In this document: positions 22,875 through 32,302 of the stretch, in pieces | How the letters are laid out: each line of letters starts with the position of its first letter | Numbering within the stretch: position 1 is the stretch's first letter | Assembly (NCBI GenBank): GCA_008330645.1 | Contig: VLTN01000020.1 | Location: 310,001-374,000 of the forward strand | DNA from: Cafeteria roenbergensis | Taxonomy: Eukaryota; Sar; Bigyra; Bicosoecida; Cafeteriaceae | DNA: 64,000 nt | Direction of reading: 5' to 3' | Notes under the pieces: model-generated | Databases searched by the model: none | Seen by the model: the letters and a program-made list of their open reading frames with translations, nothing else | Told to the model about the DNA's origin: nothing | Position numbers and translations under genes: made by a program

Positions 22875-23924
22875 GCAAGGGGAGCTGAACCGCGGAAGGC
22901 GGGCGGCATCCGCGTGCTCCTGCGGGGAATGCAGCAGCAATGCAAGAGCGCCGAGAGGAGAGCACCAAGGGTAGGTGAGTGGGGGGGGGGCGCCGGCGAG
23001 GCATGCAACAGGCAAGCGCGCCAAGCAGCTTCCCCGTGGTGGACGGCCGCCTCGCTGCGGGGTGCCACGCCACTGCGGCAGCGACCCTATCGCTTCCGTC
23101 CGACAGCACCATGCCTTCGGTGCGAAACGGCGGGTGAAGCTTCCCCGTTGTCCCGCAGCGGAAGCGTGATGCTGGCCGCAAAGGCGGACGTTTTGCTTGG
23201 GGAGGTGCGGCCGCAGTTCGCCTCGACCTCGGGAGGTGGCAGGCGTGGCGGGACCGACGCACCTTGTTCGAGCTGGAGGTGACCTTGAGGCTCCGCGAGC
23301 CCGGCTTGGGTCTGCGGCAGCGGACACGCGAAGGGGCGCATCGGGGTCGGTGGGCGGCGGCCAGTGGCGGACTGCGGACGCGCTCGGCAGCAAAGCGCGA
23401 CCTGGGCGGCATAGCCCCGCCGGCCCTTTTCAGGAGCACATTGACTTCCCACCGCCTGCGAGCTCACTTTGCCGCGCTCATGGCCTGCGCGTGCGGTCCG
23501 CGCGGCAGTGGCGGGCCGCAAACGGCCGTGGGCAAGTTTGTTGGGCGCGGCTCTGCCAACGGGCGGCAACGGCGGGTTGCGGGATGGCGGTGATGCGTTG
23601 CGTGCGCCAGCAGCCGATGGATTGTCCGGCACAGCCGCGTGGCAGCCCTCGCTCTGAGGGTTTCGTGAGCCGCGCATGTGACTTAAGGACCGCGTGGCGC
23701 TGGCTTGGGGCAACCGGCGTTGAGGGGTGGGGTTCGGGGGGCGAGGGGGGGAAGGAGATTGGCAAACACACAAGCTCGCGCGAGGCGTAGCACAGCCTAG
23801 CAGAAGGTGGACGGTCGCAGGCACAAACAGACACCATGGTGTCGCGCATGTCGGGACACACGCGCTGACTGAGAGGCAGACGGGTTGAGAGTGAAGGGGG
23901 AGGGTTGGGTGAAATGGGCGGTGC
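22875..23924. other. Intergenic spacer
   Basis: About 1.05 kb between the start of the kinesin gene and the stop of the desaturase gene on the same strand. It holds the kinesin promoter and desaturase 3' region. Open frames extend through it only because of GC content. No conserved motif or RNA gene recognised. Confidence 0.45.
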
Positions 23925-25946
23925 TCAGCCGAGGAGGTTGGCGCCGTGGAAGATGGCGGAATCGTAAAAGCCGCCGTCAGTGAGCTTGAGGTAGCGCGTC
24001 TCCTTGGCAGTGAGGTGGAGCTTGTCAATGACGCGCTGGATGCCCTCGAAGAAGGGAAGCTCGTTGTAGGTGATGCCGTGCTTTGCGCAGAGCGCGCGCA
24101 CGAGGGTGCGGCAGTCGCGGAGGTTGTGGCGGGGCAGGCGGGGGTAGAGGTGGTGCTCGACCTGGAACTGGAGCCCTCCGTGGAACCAGTCCATGTAGAG
24201 GGGGCAGTCCACGTTGAGGGAGGTCTTGACCTGCATGTGGAACCACTCATCGGTCTCGTCGTTGTAGGCCTGGCCGTGGTAGGTCTGCTCGGCGAAGTGG
24301 GAGAGGGTGATCTGCACGTGGAGGACGCCAGCGAGGGCGTGGGAGAGGAGGAGGTAGGCGAGGCCCTCCTGCCAGGAGCTCATGTAGTTGTACATGGCGG
24401 CGACGAGGAGGCCGCTGAAGATGGCGAGGGTGCCGACCTCGGTGGCCTTGTACTCGATGCGCTCGCCCGAGAAGAGGAGGAGGTACGACTGGATGTAGAG
24501 GTTGAACCGGGCGACGGCCATGACGGGGAAGTAGAGGATGTGCTGGTAGGCGACGAGGAAGCGCGCGGCGGCGTCGGTCACGATCTGGCGCTGGTGGTAG
24601 GTGCTGAAGAAGGACCCGAAGATCTCCTTGTCGACGGCCAGGATGGGCATGTGCTGGATGTCGGGGTCGTTCTCGATGGAGTTGCAGACGACGTGGTGCA
24701 CGTTGTGGGAGCGCTTCCACCAGGAGAGGGAGATTCCGCCGGTGATGTTGCCCATGACCATGCCCCACCAGGAGTCGCTCTTGCGGACGTGGGTGACGGC
24801 GTTGTGGCCGATGTCATGGCCGAAGAAGGCGGACTGCTGCCAGAAGAGAGCGAGGAACACGGCGCCAGCCATGTGCTCGGCCACGCTGCTGCCCCACACC
24901 GTGAAGTAGACGGCCGCGGAGAGGAGGCTGACGTACCAGATGGACATGCTGACGTAGAAGGAGCGCTTCGTCTCGAACTGGTTGCGGCGCAGCAGGTCCT
25001 GGCGCATGTCGCGGTGCTCCTTGACGAACGGGCTGACCTTGTAGTCGATGATCTTGCCCACGTAAAAGTTGGGCAGCAGCGAGCGGTACACGGGGGCGGG
25101 GTGGTAGTTGGCGAAGGGGTCGGTAACGTCGCGGCCCGCGAGGTTGGCGATGGGCAGCCAGCCTCCGGGGTGCAGTTCGACGTACTTGGTCAGGTCGTAC
25201 GCGTGGCCTTCCACGCACACCCACACGTCCGTGCGGGAGTTGTGCTTGGCCACCTCGGCCATGGTGATGTCCTTGCGGGCCGCGGCCACGCGCTTCTCGT
25301 TGAAGTAGACGCGGTCTTGAAGCACGGTCACGCCCTTGTCCTCGCGCCAGACCTTGGCCGGGTCCTCGTTCACCGGGTGGTCCGCCCGCGGGGGTCCGTC
25401 CACGGAGCAGAGGTAGGCCTGGAACGCGGCAACGAGGGCGACGGACGCGGCGCCGGCGGCGAGGCCGGACACCACGGGGTCCTCGCCGAGAGTTGCGAAC
25501 GCTTGCTGCGCAATGGCAACACGCGCGACCGCTTCGAGCACGCACCGGATGGTGTCCTTGTTCCACGTGAACTCGAGGTCCCGGCGCTCGGCAAACGCGG
25601 CAACGAAGTCCGACGGCGCCGCGGCCATGACCAGCAGGTTGGCCACGGCCGCTGCGAGCAGGGAAGCCGCGACGAAGGCGAGTCCCGGGTCGGCCAACTC
25701 AAGAAGGGCGACTGCAGCCATGGGCACGCAGGCCGCCAGCGCGGTCATGGCAGCGCCCGTCGCCTCCCTGGTGCTGGCGAGAGCCCCCCGGCCCTCCTTG
25801 GGGCGGGTTTCCAGGCACGCGCGGGCGCCCGCGATTCCGTCGAATGCTGCTACGCTCCCAACTGCAGTAGCGAGGCCGGCCGGCACGACGCCGGCCGCCG
25901 CCTCCAGTGCGCTCATGGCTGCGGCCTGCATGGTCCGCGAAGGCAA
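23925..25946 (-). CDS. Cytochrome b5-fused front-end fatty-acyl desaturase
   Basis: Single exon, 673 aa. A cytochrome b5 domain (about 215-295) carries the heme motif HPGG near 260. The membrane di-iron desaturase domain follows, with histidine boxes HDIGH (about 375), HNVHH (about 418) and QVEHH (about 597). The Q in the third box, with the N-terminal b5, defines front-end desaturases (delta-4/5/6 acyl or delta-8 sphingoid base); the exact regiospecificity cannot be read from sequence. It acts in the ER membrane on polyunsaturated lipid synthesis. Family members are usually 440-520 aa. This one has about 200 extra N-terminal residues with several hydrophobic Ala/Val/Leu stretches. Three in-frame ATGs lie in the first 11 codons (25946 is the outermost), so the exact start is open. 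Confidence 0.93.
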   Translation of the reverse strand: MPSRTMQAAAMSALEAAAGVVPAGLATAVGSVAAFDGIAGARACLETRPKEGRGALASTREATGAAMTALAACVPMAAVALLELADPGLAFVAASLLAAAVANLLVMAAAPSDFVAAFAERRDLEFTWNKDTIRCVLEAVARVAIAQQAFATLGEDPVVSGLAAGAASVALVAAFQAYLCSVDGPPRADHPVNEDPAKVWREDKGVTVLQDRVYFNEKRVAAARKDITMAEVAKHNSRTDVWVCVEGHAYDLTKYVELHPGGWLPIANLAGRDVTDPFANYHPAPVYRSLLPNFYVGKIIDYKVSPFVKEHRDMRQDLLRRNQFETKRSFYVSMSIWYVSLLSAAVYFTVWGSSVAEHMAGAVFLALFWQQSAFFGHDIGHNAVTHVRKSDSWWGMVMGNITGGISLSWWKRSHNVHHVVCNSIENDPDIQHMPILAVDKEIFGSFFSTYHQRQIVTDAAARFLVAYQHILYFPVMAVARFNLYIQSYLLLFSGERIEYKATEVGTLAIFSGLLVAAMYNYMSSWQEGLAYLLLSHALAGVLHVQITLSHFAEQTYHGQAYNDETDEWFHMQVKTSLNVDCPLYMDWFHGGLQFQVEHHLYPRLPRHNLRDCRTLVRALCAKHGITYNELPFFEGIQRVIDKLHLTAKETRYLKLTDGGFYDSAIFHGANLLG

Positions 25947-26651
25947 CGAGCGCTGTGACTTCCAGAGGCTGGAAGAGTGCCGAACCCGACGCAGCTTGCC
26001 CCGAGTGCGCAGCTGGGCCGTTTGTTCAGCTGGTGAACCGCTTCGGGCGGCGTCTTCGCCTCTGCCGCACGCGCAAATCCGACCCTAGTCGCCCCAGCGT
26101 CAAGAATGTTCCCGGCCGCCGGCCGAGGCCGGGCCGCCCCGCGCCGAGCGCAACGCGCTCCACCCCGGTCGCTGCCCTCCGGGCGGCGCGCCACGGCCCC
26201 GAGCCCGCGCAGCTGCTGCGCGCTACGCAAAATGACGTCATCGAGTGCCGCAGAAACTGTTGGGCGAGGAAAGAAAGGCCGGGCTCAGCTTCGCGCGCGC
26301 AGCTCCCCGACTTACGCGCCCCGCACCGGTGCGCCAGCGCAGCCCGCAGGCTGCATCGCAGCTAGCGCAGCACCGGAAACGCCCTGGCAGCCCTTCCGCG
26401 CCTTTCTTCAAGCGCCGAGGAAACGCTTGCCGCGCGCTTGAAGCTGCGAGCGCGCGATTGGCCAACCGGCAGCTGCCGCTTTTGCCGCCCGGCGGACTGG
26501 ACCGAGTGGCGCATGCGCTGGCTGCCCGCATGCTGCGGGGCGGTCGCAGCAGGCCGCCCGGGGGCGCCCCGTGAGCACAGCGGCAGCCAGTTGGTTCCGC
26601 CTCGGCCTCGCCACACGCAACCCGTGCGATCCCCCCCGCACCCCTCGCGCA
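25947..26651. other. Intergenic spacer
   Basis: About 0.7 kb between the desaturase start and the stop of the DNAAF5 gene, same strand. It should contain the desaturase promoter. I see no repeat, RNA gene or clear motif. Confidence 0.45.
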
Positions 26652-29600
26652 TCAGTCAAGCTCCGACACCGAAGAGGACCCGCCCGCGGCATCAGCGTCC
26701 GCACACCCTTCTGCCAGCGCGCAAAGCATCGCCGAACACCTCGCAAGGCAGTCCTCAGCGCCCGGCTCACGCGCCTCCGCCGGTTGCGGGCGCTCGGGCC
26801 CCGGGCCGGCTGTCAGCGCGCGCGCCACGGCCTTTGCAGCGCCCCTCACCTTTGGGGCTGCGATGGCCGCATCAGCAGGGGCGCGGCCCGGCCGCGCCGC
26901 CACCCTCGCCGCCGCCAACGCCAGCCTCGCAGCGAAGAGCCGCCCAGCGCCACTGCCTGCGCCCTCCCCCGCTCGCGCCGAGGCGGGCGCACCCGCGCCT
27001 GGCGGAGCAGCCGCGCCCGGGGGCTCGGCCGCGCCGGCCCAGACCGGCCGGAGAGCAGCATCGGGGGCGCCATCGGCCACCAGCCGCACCAGCACGCCTC
27101 GAGCCAGGCCGGTCAGGGCGGTCCCAGCGGCGCCGTCGGCGTCGACTCCGCCCGGCAGGCCCTCCAGCACGCCCAGCAGCGGAGCGGCTGCCGCCATCGC
27201 CGCGCCCAGCTGCGCGCCATCGCCGCTCGCCGCCCTCACAGCCACGTCGAGCAGGGCCTCCCCAAACTCCGCGCACAGCTGCGCCACAACCCAGCGCGGC
27301 GCGAGCAGCGCCACCTGCTCAAGCAGGCACTGCGCGGGGTGCGCGTCGCTCCACCCCGCGGGCCCTGGCATCGCTGACAGGGCCCGCAAGAGCAGGCCCC
27401 GCGCGACGCCGCCCACCAGGTCCCGAACGCGGGGCGGAACGCCGGACGACGACCGGCCTCCCGCAGCCGACGCGGCCGCGGGCAGCGGCCGGGGTGCGGA
27501 GGGCGGCGGCGGGGCCACGAGGGGCGGCGGGTCCATTGCGTCCGCCAGTTGCTCGAGGACAACCGACGCCAGGGTGAGAGACGCGGGGTCGCTCGGCAGG
27601 ACGGCCGAAGCAGGAGCCGCCGGTGCCGAGCTCCCGGTAGAGCCGCCGGCAGCTGCACGCCGGCGCATCGCCGCAGCCGCAGCCGCGGCAGCTGCAGCAG
27701 CAGCCGAACCAGATCCAGCGCCCGAAACCGCGCCCTCGCTGACGAGCAGGCCGCTCGGGCGGCCGCCAGGCCCGCCGCTGCCGCTGCCGCTGCCGCTGCT
27801 GCCGCTGCTGCCGCTGCTGCCGCCACCGCCACTACCACCGGGTCGAGTCCCTCGCCCAGCCGCCGCCGGCCCCGCAGTCGCCTCCCCGCGGGCGACGCGG
27901 CGGCGGCGGGCCTCCGCCTGCGCCTGACCGCGCAGCGTCAGCACGCCGGCTAGCAGGGCCTCCGTGTGAGCCGACGCGTCGGCAAGCCTTCCCGTTCGCT
28001 GGAACGCCGCCCCTGCGGCGCCCGCGCCGCCAAGGGCGCCCAGAGGCGCGGCCGCAGCCAGCGCCCCCACCGCCGCCAGCCACCTCAGGCGCACGCTCTC
28101 GCTCCCCGCCTCGGCCTCCCACCGCGCCCCCAGCGCCCGCAGGGCCCTCCATCGCGCCGCCATCGCGCTGCTTGAGAGCGAGGCGGCGATGCCTCGGCTG
28201 GGCGCGTCCCCTGCAAGGGGCGCGGCAGCGTCCGCGGCCACCACGCCGCCGTCGCTCACGACCCACGCCTGCAGGGCGGACGCCGCAAACGTTGGGAACA
28301 TCGTCTCTGCGCTCCGAAGCGCGGCCGACACAAGGCTATCGGAACCAGCAGCGTCAGCATCACCAGCCCCAGTGCCAGCAGCCGGACCAGCTCCGGAGGA
28401 GGCCTCCGGCGCTTGCCAAGCCGTACAGGCTGGGCTGAATGCGGGCTGCGGCGACCCAAAGAGCGACGCGACGTCCTTTGCCAGGGCCACCTCGGGCGGT
28501 CCTGCGACCAAAACGGCCGCTGGGGGCTCGCTCGGCGCGCACGCCGCCCCCGTCACGCCCCCGCTGGCTCCTGCCGGGCATAGCAACTCCCACTTGACGT
28601 ATCTGCCGTGGCCGCTCCCCGGGGCTGCAGCGCGACTCGGAAGTGACGCGCGGATGACCGAGTCGGTCAAGGAGCCGTCTGCAAGGCATCCAGCGATGGG
28701 GCCGGCAAAGGCCGCGGCACGAGCTGGCTTGGCGGCGGCGATGAGGAGGGCGAGCACGCGCAGCACCCTCGAGGTGGCTGCAGCCTCAGAGGGCGCCCCG
28801 GCGAGCGCTGCCGCAGGCGCGGCGTGCCTGGTGCCCGTGGCAGAGCCGTCCTCCGTGGCGGAGGGCGCCTGGAAGCGCGTGCCGCCAGCCTTGGCGACGG
28901 CCACCGCTGCGTCGGCGCCGACCCCTGGCAGGAGCGGCAGGAGCAGCGGCAGCGTCGCATCAAGATCCACGAATCTTCCCGCCACGCTGCAGAGCCGAAC
29001 GAAGTGGCTCTGCATGGAGGCGTCTCCCGCCAGGCGGACGAGTGCGGCGACGACGCTGTCCGCCTCCGCAGTGGCGTGTTCTTCGAGCAGGCAGAGGCAG
29101 GTGCAGAGGAGGCCGGCGGCCTTGGCTCGCTCGGCGGCGGGGGCGGGGGCGGCTGCGGCGCCTGGTGTGGTGGCGGCGGCGGCTGGGGCCTCCCCGCCTC
29201 CCCGCCAGCCAGCGAGCTCCAGGAGCAACGGGCCGAGGAAGCGGCGGACGTGGGCGCGAACGAGCATGCGGGCGCCGAGGCGCGGGCGGCCGGCCGGGGC
29301 GGGGGGCGGGACAGCCTCGCCAGCGAACGCCGACGCCGCGAGGGCCGCGGCCGCGTCGGCGGTGGAGGCAGGAGGCCTCTGCGGAGCGCCGGAGTTACCG
29401 ACGGCGCTGGCGCTGCTGGCAGCGCGCCTGGCCGCGAACGGAGGCGGCAGGGGCCGCGTGTAGTCCACTCTGTCTGGGTCGCCGTCAACCCCGTGCTGCA
29501 AGCGCTCAAGCAGCTTCTCGCCCTGCTCGTCCTCGTACCGCCCTCCGATGGCCCACAGGCTCCAGCCGGCGGCTGCGGGGGAGGGGAGGGGGGGGTGGGG

Positions 29601-32063
29601 GCGCGCGGGGCGGCGCGTTGCGATCGATCAGGAGCAGAATGGGGGCACGCGGGGATGCGGGGGAGGGGGACGGCGACGGGTCGAGGCGCGGGCGGAGCGG
29701 ACAGCGCTGGATGCATGCATGTATACGCGTGCGCGCGTGGAAGCGAGCAGCAGGAGGAGGAGGAGGGAGGCCGTGGGGAGGAGGGGGACGGGGGGATGGC
29801 GCTGAGTGCAGCAGCGACTGGCGTGCGTGCCGCGGCTCCCCCCGCCCGGGCCAGCGTGAGGGAGTGCGGGCCATCGCGCCAAGGCCCGCTCTGAGCCGGA
29901 GGCGCGGCGCCGCGGCCACGCGCGGGACTCACCCGCTGCGATGTCGTCGTCCTCGTCCGCCAGAGCCGTCAGCAGGTACGGCAGCAGCCGCGACTCGTGG
30001 TCCATGCGGTCGGGCAGCGACCACAGCCACGACGAAACCGCGGCGAAAAAGCGCCTTCGCACCGCCGGCACGGGGTCTAGCGACAGCGGGGCGAAGCGGT
30101 TTCGCGTGACCTCTCCCTTGTAAAACGCGCGAATGGGGATGACGTTGTCGTCCCTGTGCCCCACGAGCGGCTGGATCGCCTCCGTTCCGGCGCCCTTGCG
30201 CTTCAGAGGGTCCACCGTCGAGACGCAGGCGTCGAGCGCGCCCAGCGCCGCTACTCGCACCCGCCACAACCGGTGGTTCAGCGAGGGGCCGAGGCCCTTG
30301 GCAAGCCCGGGCGCGAACGGCCGGAACGCCGCCGGCAGCGCCGCCGCCACTGCCTGCACGAGGCCGCACCCCCTGACGCTCACAGCGGGCGCAGAGTCCC
30401 TGGCAAACGAAAACGCCGCCGCGACCAGCCGGTGTGCGGCGGGCCGCAGCAGGGGCAGCGAGCCGGACGCAACGGCTCTGTCCAGCAGCGCCGAAACCGC
30501 TAGGCAGAGCTCCAGGCGTGTCTCCTCCGAGGGCTCGACCACGGGCACGCGCGCGTCCTGCTCGATGACGCGGCCTCGTCGGTGGGCCTCGTGAGCTGCG
30601 CGGCCGCGGTCGGTTGGGAGGGCGGCGGACGGGGCGGCGGTCGGGCGGGCAGCGCAGCGCGGCGCGCCTGCACGAGAGACGACACTGCCGCGAGCGACGC
30701 GGGGCAGCGCGCCGGCTTGTGGTGGCGAAGCGCCCTGTGGCAAGTGTGTGAGCGCGCGCGCGTTCTCTCACCCGCCATGTCGTCGATGAACGTGTGCTCC
30801 TGCGGATCGTACCCGAGGTCTGGGCAGCACCGCTCCAGCAGGGCCGGCAGGAGCAGCGGGAGGGTCTCTGTGAGGTCGAACACGGCGCCGTCCACGGCCA
30901 GGAACGCGGCAAGCAGCGTTGCGGCGGCCGTGCGCACTCGCTGCGACGCGTCGGCCAGCCGGGCCAGGAGGGGGCGGTGCAACGGACCGTCCCAGGCGGC
31001 GGCCAGGGCCGCTGCGGCTCGGGACCCCACGGCGGCAGGCGTGGCGGCTGCCGCTGCGGCTGCTGCTGCTGTTGCGGCGGTGGCGCCATCGTCGGCGTCC
31101 TCGTCGTCAGAGTCAGGCTCGGTGGCGTCCTCTCCCCGCGGCCCGGGCGGCGCGGACGACAGGCCGGCGGTCGGGCCGCCAGCGGGGGCAGGGGTGCATC
31201 GCGCCATGGCGGAAGGGGCGACCCCGCGGTTCAGGGCGGCGAGGCCGGCGAGCGCGTCTGGCGAGAACGTCATTCGGGCGATGTCGCAGGCTGCAGCGAA
31301 GCGCTCAGAGGCGGGCGAGGAGGACGACGACAGGGCGTTGCAGGGGCGCCGCAGAGCGGCCAGGAAAGCCGCAGTGTCGGGGCTGGCACTGGTGAGGGAC
31401 GGGCCGGCCTCTGCTGCTGCCGCAGCAGCTTTCGCAGACTCGGGCACGACCGCCAGAGATTCGTCGCCGCCGGTCACGGCCGCGCGCGCCTCCACGCTGC
31501 AGGGAAGGAGGGGGCGGGGGGCGGGGGAAAGGGGGAGACGGCGGGAGGTCGCGCAACAACGGCTTGGGGCGGAGGCGTGTCTGCAACGAAGCCCGTGGCC
31601 GCCGCTCGGCGCGGAGTGCGGCGAGGCGAGGGCAGTTGCCAGGCGCTTGCGCTCACCTCAGTCGTCGAAGAACCTCAACCGCAAGCATCGGCCCCGAGCG
31701 CAGCACTGCGACCTCCCGAAGCGCCTCTTCCGCATTGCTCAGGGGCTTGCCAGTGCCCGTGCGCGTGCCCCCGAGGGTGCCGGCTGGCTGCGGGTTCTTG
31801 GCGGCGGCCTGCGCGCTGCCGGGCACACCTCCTGCAGCCTGCGGAGGCTCAGCCGGCGACGCCGCATCAATGTCAAACCCAGCATCTAGCTTGGACGCCG
31901 ACGCGAAGTCGCGTTGCTTGCGCCGCGGCCTGGCGCTTGCGCCTTGCTTGCGCGTCAGCCTGCCGCCGTTCACGTTGGCCGTCATCGCGCCCGGCCCTTT
32001 GCGTTTGTCCTTGCGGCGCGCCGGCTGCAGGTCGGCCAGCATGGCCCCAATCGCAGCTGCCAT
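26652..32063 (-). CDS. DNAAF5: Dynein axonemal assembly factor 5 (HEATR2) homologue
   Basis: Exons 32063..31657, 31496..30772, 30595..29933 and 29572..26652 join in phase (2, 1, 1) to 1571 aa; donors are GTGAGC, GTGAGA and GTGAGT. HEAT-like helices run throughout. Diagnostic stretches are RLWRVRVAALGALDACVST, VRRRFFAAVSSWLW with RLLPYLLTALADEDDDIAA, and RPRLGARMLVRAHVRRFLGP, which correspond to successive DNAAF5 repeats. DNAAF5 is a cytoplasmic co-chaperone scaffold for pre-assembly of axonemal dynein arms, so the organism very probably builds motile flagella. Animal DNAAF5 is about 855 aa; the excess is Ala/Gly/Ser-rich linkers and an enlarged C-terminal half. Exon 1 (basic, MAAAIGAMLADLQPARRKDK) is less conserved and its assignment is by splice phase. 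The gene is head-to-head with the 32303 gene. Confidence 0.85.
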
Positions 32064-32302
32064 CGCCGTTCGGCCGTGGGCGCGCGTGTGGCGCCTGGAG
32101 TGTCCGCAGCAATGAATTGTCGGTTCGAAATGCAGAGCCCAGCGCACGCTTGCCGTGGAGCTCGCGCCCGCCTCACGCACACCTGCTCCTCTCCGAAGAA
32201 AAACAGGGCCGAAAAGGCACTGTGGTCGCAGCCGCGTGCCCCGGGCCGGTCTGTGCAAGCGCTTGCGGCGTCTGGGCGGAGCGGGGTCGGACGCGCAGGG
32301 CA
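32064..32302. promoter_or_regulatory. Short bidirectional promoter region
   Basis: Only 239 bp separate the start codons of DNAAF5 (minus) and the unknown protein at 32303 (plus). Both promoters and 5' UTRs must fit here, so they probably share elements. No TATA-like box is evident. Confidence 0.5.

Noticed and set aside
23946-25958. A 670-codon open frame exactly antisense to the desaturase
   Set aside because: High GC3 removes stop codons on the opposite strand. The product is a Val/Gly/Asp/Glu/His mixture without domains, while the minus strand has clear histidine boxes.
30794-32302. Upstream in-frame extension of the 32303 gene
   Set aside because: It overlaps DNAAF5 exons 1 and 2 on the other strand and is low complexity. 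The ATG at 32303 gives a normal gene.
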